A stretch of DNA of 64,000 nucleotides from Hypericum androsaemum (GCA_963995505.1 OZ023184.1:3658001-3722000), one strand, 5' to 3'. Shown: positions 35,560 through 47,718, counted from the first letter of the stretch. The notes: a model not told the origin generated them from the sequence alone. Numbers and translations are program-made.

Positions 35560-35881
35560 GTGCTTTGATCATTTTTGCCTCTACACATACTTCACATTTA
35601 TTGTTTGGGTCAAACTCCATTTTGGGTAATAAATTTAAACTTACTAACTTTCTTAGTGAGCTCAAATTTACTTGTCCTAATCTATCATGCCATAAGTTAG
35701 AACACTCAGCCAATTAAGAAGTGCTTTGATCATTTTTGCCTCTACACATACTTCACATTTATTGTTTGGGTCAAACTCCATTTTGGGTAATAAATTTAAA
35801 CTTACTAACTTTCTTAGTGAGCTCAAATTTACTTGTCCTAATCTATCATGCCATAAGTTAGAACACTCAGCCAATTAAGAA
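35560..35881. repeat. 161-bp tandem duplication inside Copia 2 integrase region
   Basis: The segment starting gtgctttgatcattttt is present at 35560-35720 and again at 35721-35881. I see no difference between the copies. 161 is not a multiple of 3, so the frame is broken. Confidence 0.92.
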
Positions 35882-36858
35882 GAATTAACAACTTTATTAG
35901 GGTCATTAAAGGCACGTTTGATATTTATTGCATTCATCTTGAAGAGACCCCTCTCGAGGTAACCCTTTCCTACAAAGGTACTATCCTTAGTTAATACAAA
36001 TCTATCATCCTCAAATACCAGCCTCATCCCAGCTTTGCTTAATAGGGAGCCGGATACTAGATTCTTACGAATGTCTGAGACATGCAGCACATCCTTGAGG
36101 GTCAACTCTTTTCCGGAGGTCAGCTTCAGCACCTTCTAGCCTAATCCGACTACAGGAGAAGTGGCGGACTTACCCATAAACAACTTTCGTCCATTGATCG
36201 GGATATAGGTCGAGAACATCTCCTTGTCTGAGCAGATGTGTCGGGTTGCCCCTATGTCAATGAACCACTCTCTTGGGTTATCCACCAGATTGGCTTCAAA
36301 CACCAAGGCGGATAAGTCTAGCTCAGACAGGTCTTCGGCCAGATTTGCCTTCTCACGATCATCCCTCTTTGGAAGGCGACAATCTTTTACCATGTGACCG
36401 GGCTTGTCGCAGTTGTAGCAATTACCTTTGATCTTTTTAGCCTTCTTTTGCTTTGGCTCTTGCTTCTCCTTCTTATTTTCGGGCTTCTTCCTCTTCTTGC
36501 CGGTGCCACCTTCAGCTAGGTGTACTATAGCCTCGGAGTTGGTCCTGCTGGTCTTGACTTTGGACTTTCGGTTGTCTTCCTCGATCCTCAGTCTCACGAT
36601 CAGGTCTTCCAGCCCCATGTCCTTCCTCTTATGCTCGAGGTAGTTCTTAAAATTTTTCCGCGAGGGGGGGTGGCTTCTCAATTAGTACAGTCACTTGGAA
36701 GGACTCACTGAGTTGCATGCCTTCGACGTGAAAGTCAAGAAATCTCTCCATCTCTCGACGATGAATTTCTTCATCCCGGCATCCTCCGTCTTCTTCTTCT
36801 TCTCCAGGGAATCCCACAATTCTTTCGCAGTCTTGGCACCTACATAGACATTATAAAA

Positions 36859-36895
36859 GGGTGTCGTCTAATCCATTCAGGATTAGACGACACCC
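36859..36895. repeat. Perfect hairpin (16-bp arms, 5-nt loop) at the edge of the insertion in Copia 2 gag
   Basis: The arm gggtgtcgtctaatcc (36859-36874) is gag sequence. Its exact inverse ggattagacgacaccc (36880-36895) belongs to the inserted side. A copied-back gag end therefore caps the insertion. Confidence 0.93.
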
Positions 36896-38368
36896 TAATT
36901 CCGGGAACTTAGAACTACACTACCTAATAGCTGATCTATCTGACCTAGTTCTTGCCAAGCTCCAGCAATTCCAGTCGATAAGCAGCGAGGCACTTGATCT
37001 AATCCATGGTAGAAAGCACAATGTGGTAGTGAAAACAAGGGACATGGAACTTCTTTAACAACCGTAGGCGGATTAGGATTAAGGTCTCACGGATTACTCC
37101 TTTAACAGATAAGTTTGTTAACCCAGAATATTTTTTATATGTCACTGCCCCCTCTACTGGAAAATCCCTCTGCCTTGGTCGATAATAAATTCCCGCTCTT
37201 TCATCTCCTTCTTTTAATCTTATTTGTTTAATTAATTGACTTGAGCACAAGGAATGGGCTTTCGCCTGGAAGAATGCATTCCACTAGTTTTTCGAAACTG
37301 GAGAAGGCACATCAACCGGAGTCAGAGCAGAGGAGAAGGCTAGGCAAAGACCCGCATCGAGATTCCCCCCGGGCTTGGCTTAGAGAGAGTTGTCTCTCGG
37401 TATTCTCTACCTACCCACCTGTGTCTCCATCTCTGGCCAAGGCCAACCGAACTATTCATCTTTCTTTCCATCCCCACAGCCCCGACCAGTAACTGCAAAT
37501 AACACTCACCTGCATAACCTTTCTCCGTTCTGTAGAAATGGATTGCGAGTTGAAACTTTGCTTGCCCACGAATAGTACTGGCTCGTCAGCAACTTAGATA
37601 GACGAATCTTCTCTTATCCTGCGCCTTCCCACTAATCCATAGAAGAGTCCTGCTTGGAGTGAGAACTGCTTGACGGGTGCGCAACTTACTATTCATATTA
37701 CATAGATTCTAGCCTTGAACACTGATCCCTATTGCTTGAAGTTCGGTCCCTACTGCCGAGATACGGAAACTCGTTGATGCGCTTCCTGCCTATGGAACTA
37801 CGGGAATTATAGATTAACTCCTCCCGCCTGGAATGCTAAACTTTATTATATTCACTACTCCGCATCAAGAAAGTCTTAAAGACTTCCGGCACAACGCAGG
37901 AATAGGAATACTTCTTTCTACCTAGACCACGTTCAACCGATTACTTTACTTGATTCCTTATTGGTGGAGGTGTTGACTCTGTATACATAATTACATTATA
38001 CCTTGGTTTCTTAGACTGTGGCTTCTCTTTGATTCGGATGGAGCCTTAAATTCTGGTGAGCTATCTAAAGAATATCCTAAGATAAGTTCTTCAAAGAAAG
38101 AAGAAGGGGTTGTATATAATAACGTCAACACCAGGGGAGTGACTGCACCACCACTCGCTCAAGCACCTGCTTTCGCTTCGTTCGTGCCAAATAAATAGGT
38201 GTAACAGATGCACATGAAGAGGGGGAAACAAAGCTCCAGCAGGATAAGAGTAAAGGCGTACACTGCTCTAAATACTACTAAATTAGTCACATCAGACCAA
38301 CTCAAAGCTATACGATAACAATCCATACAAGAAGAAGTGGAGAGGGTGTACACTTTCAAAATAATATA
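36880..38368. other. Foreign insertion in Copia 2 gag, organelle-like (possible NUMT)
   Basis: About 1.49 kb separates two parts of gag that are contiguous in Copia 1. The inserted DNA is more GC-balanced than its surroundings. Its style (cgagattccccccggg, ctttcgcttcgttcgtgcc, gagagttgtctctcgg) resembles plant mitochondrial intergenic DNA. No gene or tRNA is identifiable. The mitochondrial origin is an impression from composition and wording, not a match. Confidence 0.5.
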
Positions 38369-38631
38369 GTTATGACACAGGAAGTCGCTGTGACTCCATG
38401 CATCCACGTTGATCTTTTGTTGATCAACCTCATTTTCTGCCACCTTCAGAGCCTCCTCCTTCAAGAATCGAACAAGGTTGAGCGTCGTCAGGTAGAACAG
38501 CATCTTTTGTTGCCACCTCTTGAACTCGGTGCCATTGAACTTGGCCGGCCTTTCGGCGTGGATAGTTCCTGGGACCGTCGGTGCAAAGCTTGATGATGCC
38601 ATCTTCAAGTACACAGATCTCATCTTACGAT

Positions 38632-39232
38632 TGTTGTTTGTCGGAGGTGGTGTACTTGATTAGGATCTAGTATAGTCGAGGCAAGAGTTTGACTCTTTCT
38701 CCGTAAGACGAGATTGCCCCCGAACCGTCAGATATTTGAAACTTTCTAAGAGAGGGAGAGAGAGCCTACAATTGCTAATGAATGCTTATGCAAGTTGTAG
38801 CGGGGTGAGATGGGAGGGAAGCAGGCACTCCGAAGGGGCGCGTCTGTTCGGCCAGGAGGTAGGCTGCGCTTGTGGCTCTTCGGCGAACATCCGAGCGCAT
38901 ACACCTTTTCGCACTCCTTCGTGACCCTTCTGGAGTTTTCCAGAATTTGCCAAGTGCGCCACAAAGCGTCCATTGCGACCCGCGTCCAATGCGCCATGCG
39001 CACACGCACATGCGCATGCTCGAATGGTGTAGCACCATCCTCGCAATGGTCCGAGTTAGCTTTCCAGGTGGTCAACTAATTTCCTAGCTAACAATGAGCT
39101 TCTCCTTATAAACTAGGAAATTTTCCTTGTTGTTTCCAATGTGGTAATTCACTTTCTATTTCTACTAATGGACCTACTACTTGGGCTTTCCACTTTTGGG
39201 CCAAATACATTAATTTTGCATTTATTCTAACA
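38632..39232 (-). repeat. 5' LTR of Copia 2
   Basis: On the minus strand it starts TGTTAGAATAAATGC and ends CAAACAACA, 601 bp. Its U5 end is nearly that of Copia 1, including caatctcgtcttacg. Just past the LTR, cgtaagatgagat can again pair with that U5 segment (one G-U pair), and again no tRNA-iMet PBS is seen. Confidence 0.9.
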
Positions 39233-41717
39233 GTTAGTAACTCCAGCAATTTGGTGGTCCAAATCTAAAATTTTGCTGCAAAAAAGCTCAAATCAATCGC
39301 TCTCGCTCTCGCAGAAGAAAAGGTGACATATATCCGAAGTCTAGACAGCCTTATCGCTGTCCATAGGCAAGAAAACATGAAATCCGGAGGTAGAATTGTG
39401 TTTACACATGCTGCCCGATGACCTGATAGCGACGATTCGCTTATCTGCCAGCCGTTTGGCTAAGTTCAACCGGACAACGAAATCTAATTACCATCCATTT
39501 GAAAATGACTTGGTTTATTTTGTGTTTATGGGCGCACTTTTTCAAGAGCTGTTGTTTCTACGCAAACTTCATGAATGTCTGTGCATCCCCACCTAATTGA
39601 ATACCAAATTTTAGTCAAACTGTCTATATTTTGTGTATTTGAACAATTATCCTTTGGCAAGAAATAATTACTATTTAATTTTAGTTGTTTCCGAAGAGAT
39701 TGAAGCATTAGAGGTTCGATGTATTATGCAATTACCTGGGATAATTAAAAATAAACACTTAGATCATGATCTAGCATTATTAAGATATTTGGAGTTCGAA
39801 CCATTTAAAATATAACGCTGGTAAATATTTGTTGAGATATTTTTGTCACCATTCAAATGTCATACACCGCTTGAACGTGAATTAATTTATATATTAAGTA
39901 TCCAAATGCTCGGTAATTTCAAAAAATAATGTCATTGAAACTAGAAGATCATTCGAGAGAGATGTGTTGTGTTTATCATATGTATTGGATGAAATACCTA
40001 ACTTGGATTACTCTATCAAGCTTCCTTATAAAAATGGACATAATACCAAACCCAATAAAGAGACAAGAAGAAACCTTAGTCTGTCCCATCTCCCGGTACG
40101 AGATAGATACCGTTGATCCCCATCAACGGATAAGCCAAAAAATGTGTACAAGAAGACTAAAATTAAATTATTCCTCTCGAATCCTATTCTCACTTTTTCT
40201 GCAGCTTTATTCTTGTAAAAGAAGCAACCCAAAAAGCTTCTTCTTCCTTGCGTAGGACATGCAAAATGGGAAATCATCATTCGTTCTGAGCATATCTTTT
40301 TCTGTACCCAAAAGGATGGAACAATTCTTGTCTGCCTGTTCCTTGCATCGCATCTATTTGACTTGTAGATTGTGCAAAAAGCGTGCTTTTTTTACCAATT
40401 ATTTCCAATCGAAAAAAACCTTTTTTTGGTCTCAAATTCTTTAACATTTGTATAGGAGTTGATCCAAATGAAGAATATGGTTATATTTACGAGTACTTAT
40501 CAGGGATATACGACTTTTGTGCTAATTTTTATTAATTAAAAATCATACAACACAATATTAGTGCTCATCAAGAATACCATTTTTAAGGAGAAAAGACCCT
40601 CCATGGAACATTTGGTTCAATGACACAAGACGTTTACGAATTGAGAGAAATTCAGGAGTTCAATACGTATAATCATGGTGTAAAAAAATTACCTTTACAA
40701 AAAAAAATTTAACAAAAAATAGTTAAACCCTTTAAAATCTGAAAAAAAAAATCTATTTTTTGATCATTAGATGAAAAAATACCAGAAAATATCACAAAAT
40801 AAAAATATGTTCAATCCAACAAAAAAAACTACTTTCTTCTTAAACCCCCAAGATCACAAATATTATTGTCAAATTACAACATCGAGTTTGTACCTACTTT
40901 CTTCTTAAAAAAAGAGTTTGTACCTACTTGACCTTGTAAAAGAACTTGTACCTACTTGCCTATGAAATCGAATATTTATTTGATGCATAGATTTGAGTCT
41001 GTCTAATTTACTGCCAAACTATGTAATTAATCATGGATTGTCTCAAAATACGGAATTTCTCGATATGATTTATGACGGGATTGGTGGGTGCAGGAAATGC
41101 CAGCGGGGGGGAGCCATGTGTTCAGGCCTGTGTATGTCTAAGTCCAGGGAAGGAAGAGAGGACTACATTTTTTTTCCATTTAAAAAAAGGAAAGGAGATG
41201 ACTTAATTGAAATAGTATCATTTACAAGAGGAGGAAACAAAAAAAAACCCCACATTTACAAATCATTCCGGATCCATAGCTCAGAAACATACAATTCCTT
41301 CCATCACTTGTCAAAATATATTACCCTATAATGATAATTTAAAAAATAATCCATGATCTTCCTAAAGTGGAAGGTCAATGCTCAATTAAACTGTCAAATA
41401 AACTAGTTCGAAAGTAGTTTGAACCTTGGGACCACAGGTCGATTTGTGAACCGTATTAAGCAATTCGTCGGTTCAAATCAGCCCGTGGCCAAGGCTATAC
41501 AAGAGGAGGAAAAAACCATTTACAAATCAATCCGGATCCATAGCTCAGAAACATACATTTCCCTCTATAACTTGTCAAAATATATCACCCTATAATGGGA
41601 AGATAAAAAACAATCCACGATCTTCCCAATCCTAAATAATCAAAAAAGGGAAAGAAAAAGAGAGAGAAAAATGAACAATTCACGAGAAAAAAATGAGAAA
41701 AATTTAATCAACAAGGG
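39233..41717. other. AT-rich intergenic DNA with a pair of diverged direct repeats
   Basis: No gene I can support; a 108-codon frame at 39929-40255 has no recognisable features. Imperfect direct repeats of about 135 bp lie at 41223-41360 and 41499-41630 (shared core cggatccatagctcagaaac), separated by about 140 bp. They are just downstream of the DUF868 gene. Confidence 0.5.
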
Positions 41718-42638
41718 TCAAGGGCTTTTACAGGCACAGATCAACAAGGAGAATTCATCAGCCTTGTCCTGATCCTTCTCCTCTAAATTCTTCTCTTCCA
41801 ACCACAACCTACTGTCCAATCCACTTCTTGCCCTAAACATAAAAATTGCACACCCTGAAGAATTACTAGGACCTTCTTCCTTAAAGAACCAATCATGTAA
41901 ATCCCACATCATGTCTACCAATAAACCATCCAAGAATATTGTCTGGTTCCCTCTAAAATTCCACTTTAGCCTCTTCACTTGGAAGATCCTCTTGTTATCT
42001 ATACAAACAGACAATACAGGATTCTTTGACCCATCTTCCTGATCTCCACTGCACTTGATCATGATGTCGTGAGCCGACCCGGATTCGAAAAACTGTGCCT
42101 TGGTTGAGTAGATTGTGTTACCTGAGAAATGCTCACTCCTTGAGACCAGATTAGAGGATTTGGCCATTGGGAACTTGGACTTGAGGTTCTTGACATTGGC
42201 TTCTTCCTCCATGTTTCCAAGGACTAATCCCAATTCTGAGTCCACCACAACAGCTAAGTAAAACCCATTGATTGGCTCTGGTGATCCATTCCTATGGCAG
42301 GCAATAGAAAGGTCCCAATAGACCTCAACACTTGAGTTGCAAGATTGGAATGACTTGGTGCCTTTGACTTTCCTCAGCTGGTGGCTTCTGTCTGAAAAAT
42401 TGGTGGTGGTGTTGCTGATGGAGATGGTTAGCCCTTGGCTTAAGAACTTGGTGCACCATGAGATTGTGATCAAGAAGCTGTTTTGGGAGGAGAGTTTGAT
42501 TCTATAAACACAATTAACAATATTTGGGATTGAAGGCGATAGTTTAGGGGAGAGAAAGGGTTGGTTTGATGGGCCTGAGCAATATGAGTCTGAGACTTTA
42601 ATGGCATGTTCACTGTAACAAGTTGCTATGCTCCTCAT
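41718..42638 (-). CDS. DUF868 family protein
   Basis: Intact single-exon frame of 306 residues, start ATG 42638. The sequence follows the plant DUF868 pattern: an N-terminal [16 protein letters not shown] segment, [20 protein letters not shown], a central [28 protein letters not shown] stretch split across positions ~100-130, then ISGN-like [14 protein letters not shown], and a C-terminal [17 protein letters not shown] followed by [12 protein letters not shown]868 proteins are plant-specific, of about 300 residues and usually intronless; their biochemical role is not known to me. The gene lies inside the inverted segment, so its orientation relative to outside neighbours has changed, but its coding sequence and nearby promoter are untouched. 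Confidence 0.88.
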   Translation of the reverse strand: MRSIATCYSEHAIKVSDSYCSGPSNQPFLSPKLSPSIPNIVNCVYRIKLSSQNSFLITISWCTKFLSQGLTISISNTTTNFSDRSHQLRKVKGTKSFQSCNSSVEVYWDLSIACHRNGSPEPINGFYLAVVVDSELGLVLGNMEEEANVKNLKSKFPMAKSSNLVSRSEHFSGNTIYSTKAQFFESGSAHDIMIKCSGDQEDGSKNPVLSVCIDNKRIFQVKRLKWNFRGNQTIFLDGLLVDMMWDLHDWFFKEEGPSNSSGCAIFMFRARSGLDSRLWLEEKNLEEKDQDKADEFSLLICACKSP

Positions 42639-42683
42639 CTTTCAAAAAAAAAATAGCACCAAAGAGAATGGAGGCTATTGAGA

Positions 42684-42697
42684 AATATATATATACT
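42684..42697 (-). promoter_or_regulatory. TATA-like (TA)n core promoter of the DUF868 gene
   Basis: The stretch agtatatatatattt on the minus strand lies about 46-60 bp before the ATG. This implies a short leader of some 20 nt. Other A-rich sites are possible, so the assignment is tentative. Confidence 0.4.
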
Positions 42698-44436
42698 AAG
42701 TGTTTCCTAAACTTTATATGTGGTTTTGGAAAGAGGGAGGGATGGAGAAAAGGGTTTTAAGAGTGGTGTGGGGGACAATACTTCCTTGCCTATGCAGGAA
42801 GAAATCCTAATTGGATTAATAGGTTTCTCTAAGAACTTTTTTTTGTGGGTATTTGCTCAAAAAATGAGAAGATTGAAGATGACAAAAGAAGAAGGCAACC
42901 CTCTCTGTCTTCTCCCATGTGAACTGCCCTTTTTATTTTCCTAACTCACTCATAACTCTTGAGGAGAAAAATATATAAACAAAAAAAACTCAATATACTC
43001 TTTTTTTTGTCTAGACCGCCTGGTACCCGAATATCATTGTGTCGACTAATCCAGGTTCAAACCAAGTAGGATCTTTGAAATGTGGCAAAACTCTCACAAC
43101 AAATATTTAACGTTGGTATTTTTTCATGGACTCTAACTTAAAATCTCTTGTTAAACTAGAATAACGCTCTCAACAATTCGTCTATTTGGTTATTCTTTTA
43201 TTTGATTGGTAGACAGCCCATTATCCTCAATAAATACCCTTGCTTTAATTAAATGTATATACCCTTTTGGTGTAACTTACTAAATGTATGCCCTTGTTCT
43301 TACAATAAATTAGGAAGAGAAGAGAAGACTAAGGAAACATTCAAGTGATTTTAATATCATTAATTTCTCTAGTTGCTGTGACAGTTCAAATACAATATTG
43401 GGTCTTGTCGTCAGGGTTAGCCAATTAATTGCATAAGCAAACAGGGTTTGACCTGAACATATATATAAAAATTAGTACATGTTTTGGGCATCCCCAGGCT
43501 GATGAAAGATTATATTAATAAATTCAGAATTAATACCCAATACTCCAAGCTAGTTAGAGACGGATTGAAAATTTTATAATGGTCATTTGATATATTCAAT
43601 ATTTTTATTAAAGTATAACATCTCAGAAGAAGATTTCGTGATATCGCGGCCGTTAACTCATAATCCTGATATTGTAAAATTCCTTAGAAAAAATTTACTT
43701 GAGAGAAAGAGTACCAAATATTCAATATTTATATTTTCTCAAATAAAAATTTTATGGTAGACCCTATGATTCATTTCTCTTATTAATTTTTATCAATGAA
43801 TTAATGGTCCAAATATTGTCTCTAGATAAAAAAAATCACCCTCGCAGGTTTGCTTTGAGAACTAGTATACATAGTTATAAAACCAATAAGGTCCCATTCA
43901 GTTAGCTAGAAATTAATTTTCTCAATGTCAAATCTCCTAAACAAATCTTGGGATCTTGTACATGTAAACTCTCTTGACCAAAAACAAATTTAAAAAGTAC
44001 GTGGGGTTGGGAATGGAATTGAATTGGATATGGGATGGAAAGTAAAGAAGGTGATGGAGAAATTTTGTGATGATGATTTTGATGAAATCGGTGACAGTGA
44101 TGGTGGCCCTAGGGGCATTAAAAGATGGCCCTTTAGATTCACCTACTGCGAGGCTAAAGACAAGTAAGAATCATAATGAGAAGCTTCATATGTAACAGCC
44201 ACAGCCTCTCTCTTTGCTCGTGGGGCATCCATTAGTTAATTAATTACTGCGAGGGGTTCGGTTACGAATAAACCTGAACTTTATCATTTAATAAAACCGG
44301 TTTTTATTAGATACATGAACAGCCTGCACGTCGCCCTGAGGTGAATTTAGTTGTTTTTGTTGGAAATTGTCTTCGGGTCGCTGATGTATACACTTCTTTT
44401 TTGAGGAATTAAAGTATACACTTCGTTCGGTCATTG
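42698..44436. other. Upstream region of the DUF868 gene and AT-rich intergenic DNA
   Basis: Nothing coding recognised. The frame at 42720-42944 lies in the promoter region and has no features. 43000-44430 is ordinary AT-rich sequence. Confidence 0.45.
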
Positions 44437-44444
44437 TTTTTATT

Positions 44445-45296
44445 GGGGATAAAAACATTTTACTACCATGTATTATAAGAAATATACACTTTGCAATTCC
44501 TATTATAAAAACACCCAACAAAGTACCCTGTATTTATGTGAATCTAACATTTTTGTGACTAGAGCTAACATATCAACGATGACATGGCAATAACTGATAA
44601 TTAAAAAATATGTAAACTCTTTTCTTCACTAAAACGTTTTGCATTCCCTTCTTTTTTTTTTGCATTCCCTTCTCTCTTTTTTCTCCATCTTTTTCCTTCC
44701 CAGAATCTCTCTCTCTCTCTCTCTCTCAAGTCGTTTCTCCCTTCTAAAGGTGAACTCCCTTGTTTCCCTCTTTTCCTCCTTGCTTACTTTGAAAGAATCT
44801 GCTAACTTGCCTCACTGTTTTGCAGATACGCCACTTCCGTCCGAATTTAATTGAAGGGATGAGAGGAGCCCTAGTTCCCAAATTGAAGAACTCGGAAGAA
44901 CCCTAGTAAAAAAATCGAGTGTTTAAATTAAAAGGGTTAGAATTAAAATCGAGCGTTTGAATTAAAAGGGTTTGATGATAGCAGGACGAGATTAGCACAG
45001 CATGGCTAGCGATAGGACAATTGCCTAATTCATAAGATGGAAAGAAGGAAAAAAATATATATAAAATAAAACATTTGTTAACTTACGGAAGGAAAGGAGT
45101 GTAAAGTAATTTTTTAAGTAATTTTTATTAACTTGTCCACGTCATCAAGTTATTGCCATATCAGCATTACCATGTCAATTATGTTAACTCAAAAGTTAGG
45201 TTCACATAAATACATGGTATTTTATTGGATGTTTTTATAATAGGAGGTGTAAAATATTTATTTCTTATAATGCGGAGTACTAAAATGTCTTTATCC
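44445..45296. mobile_element. Long-TIR MITE (MULE-like) with CT-rich core
   Basis: Left ggggataaaaacattttact and right inverse ggataaagacattttagtac pair along about 170 bp per arm (shared attataagaaata and cctattataaaaacacc). Flanks tttttatt at 44437-44444 and 45297-45304 match over 8 bases and are a candidate TSD, though low in complexity. The core has a (CT)n run at 44708-44730 and what looks like leader/exon sequence of an unknown gene (44740-44870). Confidence 0.7.
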
Positions 45297-45304
45297 TTTT
45301 TATT

Positions 45305-46125
45305 TTTGTCATGTGAAATTATTTGTATATCGTTGCTATTGAATTACTTCAAAATTTAAAAAAAAACAACAACATTAAGCTCTTCCATTCTATCCACCTA
45401 ATTGAGAGGCAACGTTTCCACTACAAAGCGAGTGTGCATATTGTGAGGGGAACATTTATGACTAATCTCATTACGTAACCGAAGCTTCATAAGAGAAATT
45501 ACAGAGCCTCCTCGGGGAGGATCTAAAAAAATGGTGACAATTACTATTTTTTAGCCTATAATTTTCAAATTCGAATATTTTCAGATTCTATTTAATAATA
45601 ACTCTTATTATTTTGAAATATCTGCTTATGTAAATTTGAAATCCTTCACTCTGTTAATTACTTTAATAAAGAAAAAGATGAAAGTAAATCTGTAACTTTT
45701 TTTGGTTGAAAGGAAATCTGTTACATCTCTCACGTGAAAATTAATCCCAACCTTAAAAAGGGAAATTGACAGTTTCTGCCAATCAAAGCCAGACCAGAGG
45801 CAGACAATGTCTCTCCCGCAGTAGAACAATGGATGACATTTGTCCAATTACGTAATTATGGTTACCATGAAACAGACAGAATTGAATTCGAGTTGAAGTC
45901 TAATGATTCCACTTTTTCAAATATTTCAGAAAGCCTTTCCCTCTTTTTTGTTTACTTTTGAGTTTCATTGCATGTTAATTTTATGCTAAATTCAACTTAT
46001 CAATTGTTAAAAACGATTAACACCACGTACCTGAGGTCCGAACTTATTTAACATTACTCACTGCGATGTTGATAGTACCAAGGTGAACTTTGACCCTTTT
46101 GTAAAAGTAGAATTCTATTAAATTT
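45305..46125. other. AT-rich intergenic DNA
   Basis: No gene or clear repeat found. A 73-codon minus frame at 45626-45847 has no recognisable features. Confidence 0.4.
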
Positions 46126-46273
46126 AATATTAATTATATCTATAAAAGACTAAAAGCAAAGCCAGGGTCTAAACGGGTAACTAGAGTAGTAAACCCGCTG
46201 CCATATCTAGTAACTCACCTAAGCAAACCCACAAGTCGGGTAATCAAGGGTGATACAAATAAGCCAGGGTGCA

Positions 46274-47168
46274 TCAAAAATCTACTTCATACTCCAGCCA
46301 ACGTAGATCCTCACCAGTGTAGGTAGTCCCAGCCCTCTTCCTCGCTTGAAAGCGAGTGTTCTTGGCAGGCGGTAGGTCGAAATCCTCCAAGTCCGACTGT
46401 GAATCAACCTCGTCCGCCCAATTGTTCGTCATCTTCTTGGTCAACGAGCTCATGAACTTCAACGAGTTCGGAAGATCATCGTTGTCAGAAAAAGCAACGA
46501 CCTCATTGCCCCCTTGACCCGGGATAGGCATGGGATCCATAGTAGGTAACGCCAAGGCGCGGCCCAAAATAGACGGTGACAGGCCCTGTAGAATCGGAGT
46601 TCCCTTGCCAAGAAATCCCGGCTTGAGATCCTTGTGCTTAGAGCTCTTAGAACTCGAAGATCGGCTAGGTAAAACTCCACCCGCAGCGACATAGGCAGCA
46701 GTGGCGGAGCCACGTTTAGGGGAGTGGGGGCAATTGCCCCCACTTAATTTTTTTGTTGTTGATAACTAGTATATTTTTTAACGTATGTCCCCATTAAAAT
46801 TAGAAATTGACCCCACAAAAAAATTAATCTACCTAAAAATTGAAACCAGAATACTAATTTGTACCATTATCAAGTTATATTGCCCCCACTCTCGAAATTT
46901 TCTGGCTTCGCCCCTGATAGGCAGCCTTCCTAGCTTCAATTTTTGCCAAATCTGAATCTGACAAATGCAATGGCAAACTCGAAACCGATTTAGAACTCTT
47001 CTTGCACGCATTTTTCTTGCTCGAAACTGAACTAGCACCCTGCGAACTCAGAGAATCTGAAAGAGGCGAGCTAGCGCTCGAAATTGGAGACATAGGCTCC
47101 GTAACGATTGGCAAAGTAGTTTGCGGGTCCGTATTAGGCGAGTCCATTGAAACATCCTCAATCCGCAC
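46274..47168 (-). pseudogene. Unidentified ORF split by a hAT MITE
   Basis: On the minus strand a Ser-rich frame starts at 47168 (MRIEDVSMDSPNTD) and runs into the MITE at 46916. After the MITE and one TSD copy the same protein continues (VAAGGVLPSRSSSSK...) through LGRALALPTMDPMP and ends at 46274 (LRWLEYEVDF). The frame is also open upstream of 47168 apart from one TAG. The context suggests a LINE ORF1 or another retro-copied gene, but I do not recognise the protein. Confidence 0.5.
46699..46916. mobile_element. hAT MITE, perfect 8-bp TSD
   Basis: The TIRs are CAGTGGCGGAGCCA and the inverse CAGGGGCGAAGCCA. The flanks are ataggcag at 46691-46698 and 46917-46924. The length is 218 bp, with (g)ggggcaattgcccc-type subterminal motifs. 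It interrupts the frame at 46274-47168, so it arrived after that sequence. Confidence 0.92.
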
Positions 47169-47419
47169 TCAACTAGGTGTTTGTCCACCCACCTGCTCAG
47201 GTAAATCATTTTCGTTGCTCAAAGAACTATCCCTCTCCGGAACCAAAATCATTGCGAAGGACCCCGTACCATGCCTGTCGACATCCGGCAGAGTCGAGCT
47301 GATAACAATAGCATTATTTTCTTTCCTTATTAATAAAAGTTCGAGTTAAAAAAAGAAGAAGATGGGGATGCGAGAATTCTCGCAGTTGAAAATCCAAAAA
47401 AAATATTAATTATATCTAT

Positions 47420-47718
47420 GTCTATAGAATTGCAGCGATATAGGTCTCGTTAAAATTTCGACGCAACCAAATTTCAACTTGACCAGGTTGCGTGCCACTT
47501 AAGGGTAATAGTTCATTTTTCTCTAAAAGATGGATGATGCTACGAGTTTGAAGTTGCTATATCCCGGTCGAGATTCCTTAGATCCCCTTAAAGATATTTG
47601 GCCCCTACGCCTTTTAGCCGTGGAAGTCCTTTTGCCCGCTTTGGAATGGAGGTAGTCTTTCTGAATGTGGTAGAGTCAGGGACTAAATATCCCAAGAACA
47701 GAAGAAGGTCACAGCTTA
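47420..47718. other. DNA at the right inversion breakpoint
   Basis: About 300 bp lie between the retro-insertion TSD and the Gypsy integrase. No gene. In the reconstructed ancestral order this stretch would join the DNA now at 28072. Confidence 0.5.

Larger units (their letters stand above)
34281..38602 (-). pseudogene. Copia 2 gag-pol, 5' half, heavily broken
   Basis: Gag starts at ATG 38602 ([12 protein letters not shown]) and runs to about 38369, where a ~1.5-kb insertion interrupts it. It resumes at about 36879-36136 with zinc knuckle CYNCDKPGHMVKDC and a protease whose motif reads DIGATRH, so the catalytic Thr is replaced by Ile. Pre-integrase and integrase pieces follow (36132-35875, 35713-35294, 34996-34601), separated by stops, frameshifts and a 161-bp tandem duplication. 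The start of RT (34486-34286) ends in EGFV at the Gypsy insertion point. No function is expected. Confidence 0.9.
34281..39232 (-). mobile_element. Copia 2, 5' half (5' LTR to RT), on the minus strand
   Basis: It reads leftward from the LTR at 39232-38632 through gag, protease and integrase into RT, where the Gypsy insertion interrupts it at 34281. It is a relative of Copia 1. The rest of the element is 51038-53781, on the other side of the inversion. Copia 2 is older than the Gypsy, which sits inside it, and is much more decayed. Confidence 0.92.
46144..47401. mobile_element. Retro-insertion with 18-bp TSD, possibly twin-primed
   Basis: Identical 18-mers aatattaattatatctat flank it (46126-46143 and 47402-47419). 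The right end carries an A tract directly before the TSD, and a polyadenylation-like ttaataaaag lies at 47330, so the 3' end appears to be on the plus strand. The only long reading frame, however, is on the minus strand. This fits a LINE-type insertion whose 5' portion was inverted. A palindrome tgcgagaattctcgca is at 47369-47384. Confidence 0.65.
28073..47718. other. Inverted segment (~19.6 kb) splitting a nested Gypsy-in-Copia insertion
   Basis: The left break is inside the Gypsy integrase on the minus strand (after SVWV, 28073). The right break is inside the same integrase on the plus strand (before VKSTYDAAK, 47719). Turning this segment round restores, in order on the plus strand: Copia 2 5' half, Gypsy 5' LTR-gag-pol, Gypsy integrase end, Gypsy 3' LTR, Copia 2 3' half. 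About 13 integrase codons between the breaks are missing or altered. An assembly error would give the same picture, though no N run marks the joins. Confidence 0.85.

Noticed and set aside
39929..40255. 108-codon plus-strand frame
   Set aside because: No domain, no codon bias, no splice or promoter context. Overlapping frames on the other strand are equally long.
41430..41500. tRNA-like stretch with cggttcaaatca
   Set aside because: A B-box-like string is present but no cloverleaf can be drawn: no D arm or anticodon stem pairs convincingly.
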